DNA of 64,000 bases from Stereum hirsutum FP-91666 SS1 (Eukaryota; Basidiomycota; Agaricomycetes; Russulales; Stereaceae), in assembly GCF_000264905.1 (NCBI RefSeq), contig NW_006763149.1, forward strand, positions 321,634 through 385,633, written 5' to 3'. This document shows positions 38,297 through 47,769 of this stretch, piece after piece (the stretch's first letter is position 1; each line of letters opens with the position of its first letter). A program made the position numbers and the translations under genes. The notes under the pieces are model-generated. The model saw nothing but the letters and a program-made list of their open reading frames with translations, was not told the origin of the DNA and made no database searches.

Positions 38297-38978
38297 ATGC
38301 CGAACTCGAGCCTTTCCGTCGCTGTGCACCGTGACTTACACCGTGACAATGCGATCAAAAAAACGTCACCTAACGGTAAAGAAGAATGCCTTATTGCCTT
38401 TGTATGCAATAGTGCTGAATGAATACTTTGTCTTCCGTTTGCTCGTTATAGGTGCACCTGTGCCTTCCCAGATCGAAATGACCGAGCAGCTTGAGAAGCT
38501 TGAGAAATCTATTGCAGAGCGAATCCGCCTATGCGAGCGTATCGCAGGGCGCGATGGCCCATGCGCACCCACACTCTTACCGCACTCACCGTCACCTTTG
38601 ATGCTATCACGATCTTTACCACCATCAAGGCCACAACAATCACCTTTTCAAGTCATCATCCCGTCCCGACCACATCCCTCGACCCCCACAATCACGATCA
38701 CTCCTCCTTCGCCGCGATTTACCATGACCTCGATGCCCTTCGCCACCGCCACCTTCAACCCTTCTCCCCATGGACCGGCTCCGACGCTCGAACAACTGCT
38801 CCACGAAAGGATCGCTCGCTGCGAAGAAATCGGCGCAGCCATGTCAGAGCTCTCGAACTCTCCTGGCTTGATCCCAACGATGACGCCTCGGAATACGTTG
38901 ATAGCGCTCGCTCTCGGTCCTCCAAAGCATATCGGCATCAGTATAGGACTTTCTGGAGGCGTCAAACTTGGTTGTTAG
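38297..38978 (+). CDS. Uncharacterised protein with two ERI-x2-CE-x-I motifs
   Basis: Two exons (38297-38375 and 38452-38978) joined across a 76-nt intron give 201 aa; the splice restores a frame that begins MPNSSLSVAVHRDLHRDN and continues APVPSQIEMTEQLEKLEKS. An amphipathic helical motif occurs near each end of the central part: IAERIRLCERIAGR and LLHERIARCEEIGAAM, that is E-R-I-x-x-C-E-x-I twice. Between them is a Pro/Ser/Thr-rich linker (PSRPQQSPFQVIIPSRPHPSTP) without predicted fold. No signal peptide. The repeated cysteine helix could serve dimerisation or metal binding, but that is a guess. The promoter has a clear TATA box, supporting expression. Confidence 0.6.
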
Positions 38979-39965
38979 GATTGTGATTAGATCATGATTC
39001 TTACTTTCGTTCCTTCGTGTTCAAGTTCGTGTTGCTTTTACGGGAGGATCGCCATCTCTCTTCTCATTTATGTGGAACTATGTCAGTACTGTACCCAGAT
39101 CTCATTTATTGTTCACAGTTCTCCCCCGTCTTGTTGTCGTTTTCTCCCGCTCACCTCTTCTCTTCCATACTTTGCTTTTCGTTCTCTACCCAGTCCCGAC
39201 TAGTTCGTGACATGTGGCGTATATTCTCCTCCATATATCTACCTCTTTTCTTCAGTTCGTTGATCTCCTAGTGTTGAGCTTGTCTATTCGCTGCCTACTC
39301 CCCTGTTGCAATGAGATACTTACATTATCCCACCAGCGCCGCTGACGCCACACAATACAGTACGCCACCGCTAACTTCGTTCTTCACTCACATCGCAAAC
39401 ATTCAACATTCGTTCAAAGACAATCGTTCAATTGCATCTGAACGTATGGCTATGACAACTAGTGAACTAGTATTGCAAGAAAAGCTGATGAATCGTGTAA
39501 AGGATCAACTACTCACACGTCGCGGTATATAAACGTACAAGTGAGGACTATGGATGCATATGATGATCGCGCGCGCAACTCGACGTCGCTCGAACGCCCC
39601 CAGTAACAAATCGTAACATAAAGGATAACGAAAGTGCAGTGGGTGGGTTCGAGGAGGAAGAGAACGACGCGATGGGATGGTATAGTGTACAGGGTGATGA
39701 GACGAGGACGAGACAGATTATGAGAGACGAGCCGTGATGGTAGGCGGAGGAAGATGCACAAGAGCGAATAATCAAGAGATGCGAGGCATGACAGGATAGA
39801 AAGAACATGGAGGATAATGACATGGAAGGATGCTGAGAAACGCAGTCCGGAAAAACTAACAGAAAATCAACGACAACAGCGCAGCCAGGAATGGATCACA
39901 CTCCAGGGTAAACGTACAAAAGCAAGACGGACGAGAAAGCAGACAAGGACAGGGAAATGAAGAGC
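38979..39965. other. Convergent intergenic spacer
   Basis: About 1 kb between two convergent genes. Pyrimidine-rich plus strand near 39010-39250; short frames only. No gene recognised. Confidence 0.5.
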
Positions 39966-42868
39966 TTAAGGACTGAACACGTTGCGCGAATAATACTGTG
40001 AAATGACATCCGCAACCTCCTCTCCGTGGTGCTCCGCAAGGTACTGCTGCCTGAGGTGGTGCAGCCTCCTCTCCCGTTCATCGTGCCTGTGCCCCGCCTT
40101 CTTCGGTGGGAGCCGATACTTATACGTCGTAAGCTGGACCTCACCGCCTAGTTCGACTTCATCATCCTCAAACTCCAGCCCATCGACCTCTCCGCCTAAC
40201 TTCTCCTGCGTCTCAGCGACCTCGACGGTAGGATAAAGATCCTTCTGCGAAGCGTGAGGCGTCCACTCCTCGTACTGCTTCCCGAACACACGTTCCCCGG
40301 GCTGCAACGCGAGTTCCTCCGGCAACCACTCGTTGGGCATGATCTTCTTCATAGGCTCACCCTGCGGCCACGGCACCACCTCCCCGTTCTCGTTCAACCT
40401 CTCGCCCGCGTCGTTCAAGTCGAACGTCTCGAGCCACGGGTGGGTATACGACTTCGCGCTCTCCTCGAAGAGTTCTTTGACCTCGTCGCTACGACGGAAC
40501 CACTTGCCGACGCCGACCTTGATGACCCTACGATCATACGGAATCGGATCCGCGAGCTTCTCGGCGTCGATACCCCTCCCGAGCTCATTGTTCGAGAACC
40601 GAATGCCGACGAAACCTCCCTTCCGGCTCGCGAGACCGTCAGCCATACCGGTGACCAACTCGTGCATCCTCTGGATGCGCATATTGCGAATGCGTTCCGT
40701 GAGCGACTTGGAGATCTTGCGGTCCTCGTTGGACACGTTCGTGACGAAGGGCGCTCCGCGGGAGATGCCTTTGCATAGACGGTTGAGCGCCATAGCGAGT
40801 GGACGGGTACTCATCGTGACGGTGATCAGCGGGCGCCAGAACGGTGTCTCTTTCAACGTGGGTTGATATCTTTCGCGTAGGGCCGTCAGGTATCCCTGGA
40901 CGTCTTCGATATCCCCAAGCTCATCTCTGCGAAACTGACGAAAAAAGTTGTGTTCTTCGCGGACCGCGGATGGAGAGGTCGGCATCGAGACCTCCGACGC
41001 GCGGACGAGGGTGGAGGAGTGGAAGCCGCGTTTGTAAAACGTGGAGGTCCCGTTCTTGTTGAAGGCGGCGGCGGGAGTGGGAGGGATGAAGCCAGAGGGA
41101 TGCGTGACGGTGCCGTCGGGAAGGACGACTTCGAACGGAACCTTGCCCTCGAGGGCCCTGGTCTGAGCCCTGAGGAACCCTTCCTTGACGCTCTCTGCAA
41201 GGACGGCCTCCTCCGTAACACGGTCCGCAACGCCCTGCGTCTCGACCAGAGGATCGCGTTGACGAAGCTCGGCTCTGGGAATGACATGGGGAGCGGGAGA
41301 AGGTACCATGAAACCGGACGGATGAATGAGATTTCCGTCGATGTCGAGGTGCTCGAAGGGAATCTTGTGGGCTGGGCGGTTCATGCCCGAAAGTTCAAGA
41401 GGCTCAGCGTGTGCGAGTTCCCGGTCTGGTTTGCCGTCCCGGACCAATTGGCGTTGCAGCTTGCGAGCGACGAAGAACTCGGGAACCACCGAATCGGGAT
41501 CGACTTCGACGAGAACGGCGTCCTTGACTTTCCCGATTAGGGCGGCGGGGAACTCGTGGGCAGGAGTCGGAGGCTCGAAACCGGACGGGTGCCGAACAGT
41601 CCCATCGGGCTCTTCGACCTCGAACGGAATCTTCTGCGAATGGGGGCGGACATGCGCACGAACACCCGTATAATCCTCCTCGCCAACCCGCTCGGCGACA
41701 TTTGCGGTCTCAATCGATGGGTCTCTCTCCCTCGTATCGGCGTAACTGACGGGAGCTTCTCCTGGAGAAGGAACCGTGAAGCCAGAAGGGTGAATAATGG
41801 TACCATCTTCGGCCTCGAACTCGGTCGGGATCTTATTGGCTGGGCGGCGAGTAGACGCAGCGATGTCATCCGAGAGGATGCCGGCACCGAGCTCGTACAT
41901 GAGCGAACCCTCGAGCTCCTTCCTCTCTTGGATCGCGTCACGTTGTTTCTTGCGCTCGACGTAGTACTCGGGGACGGTGCCCTCGCGAGCATGGTCGTCC
42001 GATGTCTTGGGCTTAGGCCGAGGGTTGGAGTACTTGCTGGCGGAGGAATGAATGCTGCGAGGGCTAAGGAGGAAGACCCGAGGACCGTCGCGGGCAGAGG
42101 TATGGAAGCCACGAGCTTGGGCAGGAGAAGCGGAGGTAGACGAAGACGTAGAGTGAACGGGAATAGACGCGTCGAGGTTTATCTCCTTCACGTCGTAGTC
42201 GGCGTCTTCGCCATTAGCGAGACGTTCGAGGATCTTCTCGGGATTTTCGCCATCTTTCCACCACTGCACCGGTCTCTCTTTCTTCGCCGGGAGCCAAGGC
42301 CAACGTGCGTTGTCCATACATTGGGTGGCTTTCGGGTCGAGCTTGTGGGCTGAAGGACTGTTGAGTTTGCGGAGAACGTCGGGGAGTTCGCTCTCTCGGG
42401 TGACGGCAACAATGTACTCGTGAGTGTCGGCACGTCCTCTTGCAAAAGAGATGGGATAACGAGACTCGGCGACGAAGACTGTATGAGGTTCGTACGCTTT
42501 CGGGGAAGGGTTGTCGTATTCCTTGCCGATGGCGCGGTAACGACCTCCGGGGAACCAGTTAGAGGCGCGAAGGTCGCGAGGGCGCGTAAAACCTCCCATA
42601 TATCTGTGAAGCAGTCAAATGCGTCAGCATATGATTGAACCGGCAGAGTGAAAAAAAAATGACATCGAAAAGGAACATACGTCTTGACCTCCGTGAGGTG
42701 CGTGCTGATGTCTATGCGCTCATCTTTCTCCGCCTTGCGAACACGACGGACTTTCCGCTTCATACGTTCGACGGCTATGACGGTCTCGGCGCTCGAAGCG
42801 CCAACAGACGAGCTCGCCCATCGACGTCCAGCCTGGGGTAACCTGACAGAAGTTGGAGACGGCCTCAT
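39966..42868 (-). CDS. Large, probably mitochondrial protein with repeated HPSGF modules
   Basis: Exon 1 (42868-42681) and exon 2 (42603-39966) give 941 aa. The N-terminus (MRPSPTSVRLPQAGRRWASSSVGASSAETV) is an arginine/serine-rich, acid-free presequence typical of mitochondrial import. Residues about 60-200 form a conserved-looking N-terminal part (YMGGFTRPRDLRASNWFPGGRY, RWPWLPAKKERPVQWWKDGE). The centre holds four copies of K-I/V-P-x-E-(x)n-DG-T/N-x-x-HPSGF-x-x-P-S/T-P (coding positions roughly 41780, 41590, 41330 and 41090). Each is preceded by one of two alternating lead segments: VPEYYVERKKQR / VPEFFVARKLQR and RDPSIETANVAERV / RDPLVETQGVADRV, so the array is an (A-B)x2 duplication. The C-terminal 330 residues look globular and basic (LAMALNRLCKGISRGAPFV, IRNMRIQRMHELVTGM). 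I do not recognise the family. Confidence 0.75.
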
Positions 42869-43728
42869 CGTGCCAGACTTCGTTATACCGCGGGACTAGT
42901 TCGTTTTGTTTGTAGTAGAGAAACCTAGCTACTTGCCAGGAAGTGTAGAGGGTCTAGAGGGGTGAGTGCGGGGTAAGGAGATGGATGTAGAGGTCGAGGC
43001 TTGAAGCCATCCGATTTCTGAGCTCTCGCTATTTCTTCCAGCTTGCGGCTCTCCGGCCCGGGCTCCCATCGAGCGAAGCAGGCCAAAAACCAACTGCTAT
43101 CGCTAGAAAAGGAAGGTCTTCTTTCAAGCATGCGTTGCGGACTGCCGTCATAGGCGCTACGCGGTGGATCAAACAGTTTGGGGCTCTGACATGGCGGTCG
43201 GGGAAGAGGCTTGAGAACGTCGACGCAAAGCACAGAGGATGATATAGGTGAGACGGAGCTATCGCTCGCGTTCCCGTAGTCAGATGATGCGGTGGGTGGC
43301 GTTTTCTGTCTTGCACCTCAATCACTCGAACAAATGCTGGGCTGCAGCTAGTTCACCATTCCCGCTCAAGAAATAGGCACTCTATCTCCTCATCTTGCTC
43401 GGACCCCTCGCTAAACCCATGCACCCTTATATGATGTCACTCCATTGCGCACGGGAACATTGCATCACACAATCATGAGACTGTGCATTGATCGGTTCAT
43501 CATATTTAATTTCGCCAAAATTTCGCCATGGACCTCTTATGACAAACATCTCTGATAATGGAGCGGAGTATGTGCATGATCCGAGTTGAACAAAGACTTT
43601 CTAGAACTAGTAATACTCCCTACGCACAAGGCTTCTCTTCCTATATATACATACCAACGAAAAGAGAATATCAATCAGCCCAACTCGTCCACATCAGACC
43701 ACCAAAACAAGATAAAACAACAGCCAAC
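42869..43728. other. Intergenic, nothing recognised
   Basis: About 860 nt between two minus-strand genes; short frames on both strands without motifs. TATATATAC near 43640-43648 lies in the 3' flank of the repeat-precursor gene and is not obviously a promoter. Confidence 0.45.
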
Positions 43729-45212
43729 TCACGAGCTGCTCGAACTATCATCACTATTTCCAAAGATCTCACCCGCAATACCACCTCCAAGCAACGTCCC
43801 GACACCATCCGCCACAGCGCCCTTAATAGTGCTCCCAATCGAAGTCTTCTCAACGGCCTTGGCTCCGTCCTCGAGAATCGTAGCAGCACCACCACGAGCG
43901 GCGAGTTCTTCCGTTGCGCGAGCGTGGATGTACTCCAGGAGCTTGCGCTTCGAGCTGCTGTCGTTGTTGCCAAAAATCTCGCCGGCGATACCACCTCCAA
44001 GTAGCGTACCGACACCGTCAGCCACAGCACCTTTAATCGTGCTGCCTAACGAAGTCTTCCCCGCAGCCTTAGCTCCGTCCTCGATGATAGTGGCGGCGCC
44101 GCCCCGAGCCGAAAGCTCTCGCTTCGACCTGTGTACAAATAAAATAAGTGGCACAATCAGCGCCGAAACCACCTCTCAAGGCACGAAGGAGTACTCACGA
44201 GCTGCTAGAAATGTCGTCGCTGCTTCCAAAAATCTCACCCGCGATACCACCGCCGAGCAGCGTGCCAACGCCATCCGCAATAGCGCCCTTGATAGTGCTC
44301 CCGACCGAAGTCTTCTCGACGGCCTTCACCCCGTCCTCAAGAATCGTAGCAGCACCACCGCGGGCAGAAAGCTCGCGCTTCGACCTGGAGAAAAGACACG
44401 TTCAATGCTCTAAGAAGCTTTAAAATCGGGGGATGGGAAGTATACTTACGAGCTGCTCGAACTGTCATCGCTGTTGCCGAAAATCTCGCCGGCGATACCA
44501 CCTCCAAGTAGCGTACCAACACCGTCCGCCACAGCTCCCTTGATCGTACTGCCGACTGTAGTCTTCTCCACAGCTTTAGCACCGTCTTCAAGAATCGTAG
44601 CGGCGCCACCACGGGCATCAAGCTCCCGCTTCGACCTACGAATACGAACAAGATCATTCAATTCTCCGTAATCTGATGGGAAACTAAAGCGTATGAGATA
44701 GACTCACGAGGTGCTGGAACTGTCGTCGCTGTTACCAAGGATTGAGCCCGCAATACCACCTCCAAGCAAGGTCCCGACGCCATCTGCAACGGCACCCTTA
44801 ATGGTACTCCCAATAGAAGTCTTCCCAACAGCTTTGGCAGCGTCCTCAGCTCCATCTTCAAGGATGGTGGCTACACCACCACGGGCAATCAACTCCTCCG
44901 TCGCACGAGCATGGATATACTCCAACACCTCTCGCTTCGCCCTATGATCATTCCCGTATCAGCGACGTCGTAGAATACACAAGAAGTTGAGACACTCACG
45001 AGCTATTGGAACCTCCAAGAACTTCGCCGGCAATGCCACCGCCCAATAACGTCCCCAAACCATCGGCAATAACACCTTTGACGGTACTCCCCAAGGAAGT
45101 CTTCGCGACTGCCTTGGCGGCATCTTCGGCGCCGTCTTCGAGGATGGTAGCTGCGCCACCACGGGCAGCGAGAATAGAGGATCTGAAGTCGCGGGTGGCG
45201 AGGCTGGGGGCA
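43729..45212 (-). repeat. Tandem array of repeat-coding exons
   Basis: About 250-bp genomic units (186-234 nt exon plus roughly 60-75 nt intron), each starting at the splice acceptor before (G)TCGAAGCG-type Lys-Arg codons and ending AGCTC/ACCTC at the donor. Exons 4 and 5 are both exactly 186 nt. Unit count in a short-read assembly could be collapsed or expanded. Confidence 0.75.
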
Positions 45213-45354
45213 CTAATCATGGAGAAGGAGGGGAATCGTCGTCAGTCACTGGTTTAAAGTAGAGGGTAGATTGGAGAACGTACGATGGAGCTGCTAGTGA
45301 GGGTGCTGCATGTACCGCGAGAGCGATGAAGACGAGGAAAGATGTGGCGCGCAT
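43729..45354 (-). CDS. Secreted six-repeat precursor with Lys-Arg sites (candidate KEX2-processed repeat protein)
   Basis: Six exons (45354-45284, 45212-45000, 44941-44708, 44635-44450, 44384-44199, 44128-43729) give exactly 430 codons, 429 aa. Exon 1 encodes a signal peptide (MRATSFLVFIALAVHAAPSLA). Then come six copies of a ~45-residue unit: A-R-G-G-x-A-T-I-L/I-E-D-G-A ... K-T-S-I/L-G-S-T-I-K-G-A-V-A-D-G-V, ending T-L-L-G-G-G-I-A-G-E-I-F-G and a Ser/Asp tail. Five of the six units are preceded by Lys-Arg (AKRE, SKRE three times, SKRK), the cleavage site of the Golgi protease Kex2, so the product may be cut into separate glycine-rich peptides. Two units carry an added LEYIHARATEEL spacer. 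All internal introns are phase 2 and each repeat begins an exon, except the last two units, which share exon 6. The GxxxG-rich core suggests membrane or self-assembly activity; function unknown. Confidence 0.85.
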
Positions 45355-46460
45355 AATGGCAATGATAGAAATGTCGTGGAACAATTAACAGAACAAATTA
45401 TGAGTGGGTTCGTATGTAAATTTGGGAGGGTCGTAGCGCGAATAATGAACGTGGATAATAAGATGTTAATTTAGAAAGAACGTGGGTCACCAGTACCCTA
45501 AAGAAAGCGAAGACGAACGAAGAGCGGGAGGGTAACAACGGGAGCAAAGAGCTACGAGGCTACATGGTTTGCACCCAGCTTGTATATATACCGACTCTTG
45601 AGCTGTGAGCTGTGCAAAAGGAGCGCCGTAAGATGAGCTCGAAACGTCGGTGCAAAGTAGAATGCAGCTCAAGGAGTGGTAACTGACAACCAGGAGTCCG
45701 AGGGCTATGAGGCGGATGTTCCGAGACAGACGTTGCAGAAAACGGAATGCCCTGTCTTCAAAGGAGATCGGCGTGTCCGTGCCAAAAGCGAGATCTGTGG
45801 CTTTGATTGATGCTGTCTATCGACCAGGTGCTTCGACTCAGTCGCCGACCGGTTTCAAGTCGACGTTCATCTGTATGGAGTGTAGGATCATTATGCAGCA
45901 GTGTGCAGCCAGAGCCATGCATCGAGGGCCTGATTGATCAATGACCTGGAAAACGTTTCGTGAGGGGTGCGAGCACGTTGATCGTACTGATGCAAGGACA
46001 AGAGAAGGCACGGCAATCACATCGTACGGGCTGTCTTTGTGATGGACATCAACAGGCAGGTCCAGGCGAACTCTTCAGCGGAGCAATCATTGAGGCCTGG
46101 TTTCGCAATGACGACGAACAAGACGCGAAACGTAACTTCACACCATGAAACCCGTAGCACCTAGCAAAAATTGATTGAGGCGCAAGCCGTACGCAAGACA
46201 GGCACTTAGACGTGTGCTAGAGGGGTCTTAATCGGAAGGTAACTGGCATAATCAGAAAGGCGAGAAATAACATACACGTGGCACAAGCGACTTTAAAACA
46301 AGACGATAACAGACCTCACACTGGGGAATCATCTATAGCAAGCACTCTTCCTGGCCTTGTTCGAAATCCTGGTCAATACAGAGCGTTCGTTCCATTGAGC
46401 GAAGCTTACTAACTGACCGGCCCAAGAATCGCAAGGGCAAGGCGTACGTAGGTACGCAAC
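45355..46460. other. Intergenic, nothing recognised
   Basis: About 1.1 kb between two minus-strand genes. It includes the promoter of the repeat precursor; short frames (45707-45937, 45960-46148) have no recognisable content. Confidence 0.45.
45582..45590 (-). promoter_or_regulatory. Possible TATA element of the repeat-precursor gene
   Basis: TATATATAC on the minus strand about 230 nt upstream of the ATG at 45354. The distance is longer than for other TATA boxes in this window, so a long 5' UTR or another element is possible. Confidence 0.3.
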
Positions 46461-47189
46461 TCATACGGCACCATTCTCGACCAAGCGGCCGCAGACGATG
46501 TACTTGTTCGAAAAGTGGTCGAACCAACCGTTCATGTTCTCGCTATTGAGGATAGCTGGATGAGCTGCATGTTTAAGTGGGGACCCGGAGGAGGAAGACG
46601 TACATTTCGTCAGGGGTAAGGTCCTGGAGCTTGTCCAAAGGTTGGTCAATATCGGTCAGCATATCTGCACATACAGAACGCGGATTTGATTCATGATTAG
46701 GGACACGCCCATAGGTCTACAATATCATGATAGACGCACCTTCGTCGAAGGATTGCTTTGCCATGCCACGGGACGCATCCCTTCCGGCGAAGTTACCGTA
46801 CATTCCATCTGCATCACCGTCAATCGTATCAGTACTCTAACGTATAATATTACAAAAGTAAAATGGAGTATAACTCAGTACTAACCAGGTCCATAGAAGT
46901 TCCTACCGGCGGTGACATCAAACACAGTTCCCTTGATGGCCAAGAGTATCCTCCCCCCAGTTGCCTCGTTCTTTCCGTTAAATGGCACCAAGGTCTTCGG
47001 AGTGTAGGTAGTGAAGAGCAAGGTAGGAGGGTGATGAGCTGGCATCCATGAGTATGACTGCTTGAATTCCGTAGGGGTCTTCTCGGCTGGAGGGACCTTG
47101 TTGCTTGGGAAGAGCAAGCGCTGGACTTGGTAGATGGTGTAGAGCAACAGAGCAGTATTTATTGGAGACGAGAGCGCAAACGAAGTCAT
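46461..47189 (-). CDS. DAP1: Cytochrome b5-like haem protein, Dap1/PGRMC type
   Basis: Membrane-anchored haem-1 domain protein that in yeast supports Erg11 and related P450s in sterol synthesis and damage resistance. Four exons (47189-46886, 46808-46740, 46664-46604, 46542-46461) total 172 codons, 171 aa. N-terminal hydrophobic segment (INTALLLYTIYQVQRLLF) is the anchor. The b5-like fold reads LVPFNGK, GGRILLAIKGTVFDVTAGRNFYGPG, then across intron 1 DGMYGNFAGRDASRGMAKQSFDE, DMLTDIDQPLDKLQDLTPDE and NMNGWFDHFSNKYIVCGRLVE. The Tyr of GMYGNF aligns with the haem-ligating Tyr of PGRMC1; the bis-His pair of true cytochrome b5 is absent, as expected for this group. Probably in the endoplasmic reticulum. 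Confidence 0.92.
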
Positions 47190-47769
47190 ATTGGGCGACT
47201 AGAAAGTAGTCAAAGACTGTGAACTCGTTAATTGATGTGTTGTCGAGCTGTATGTGGTCTATAGAAGACGTTGTGTCTGACGCAGTTGACGGTGGGATGG
47301 CAAGAGCTTTGCTTCCGTCAGCGTCGGAACAAGCGCTCACAGGTGCCACCCGGTCCATGCCAATGGGCCACAATCCCTCTTTCTCTCTTCCATCCACCAT
47401 CTGCCCGAAGTGCTGCCTACGCAAACGCGACCTGCGGGCCAGGTACCTAGCACTATGGCAGACTATGACTACGGAAATGATTCCCCGTTAGCTTGCCCTA
47501 CCGGGTTCCTCTGAATCGAAAGCGTGACGGAATCGTCATGTGTACCGCGTTGGTTCGACGAAAGTAACCAGCTGACGGATTTCTCCCATATTTTTGCGCT
47601 CGATAGGCACATCATCTCCCTCGAGAACATAGTGTTCACGGTCCGCGGTAATGAGGAAGAAGTCTGAGGGACGTGAACCTCTGTGTCTCGTGGCCTCTTT
47701 CCGTCCTACAAGTATGCTCACTGTGAATGGCTGGTTAAACGACGACTGCACATCACCCAGTCTGTCACC
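47190..47769. other. Divergent promoter region
   Basis: 580 nt between the Dap1-type gene and the BNR gene, transcribed away from each other. No gene recognised; open frames on both strands lack motifs. Confidence 0.45.

Noticed and set aside
43641..43728. Seventh repeat exon downstream of the conserved donor in the repeat precursor
   Set aside because: No Lys-Arg-Glu or ARGG-type sequence is found on the minus strand between 43729 and the next gene.
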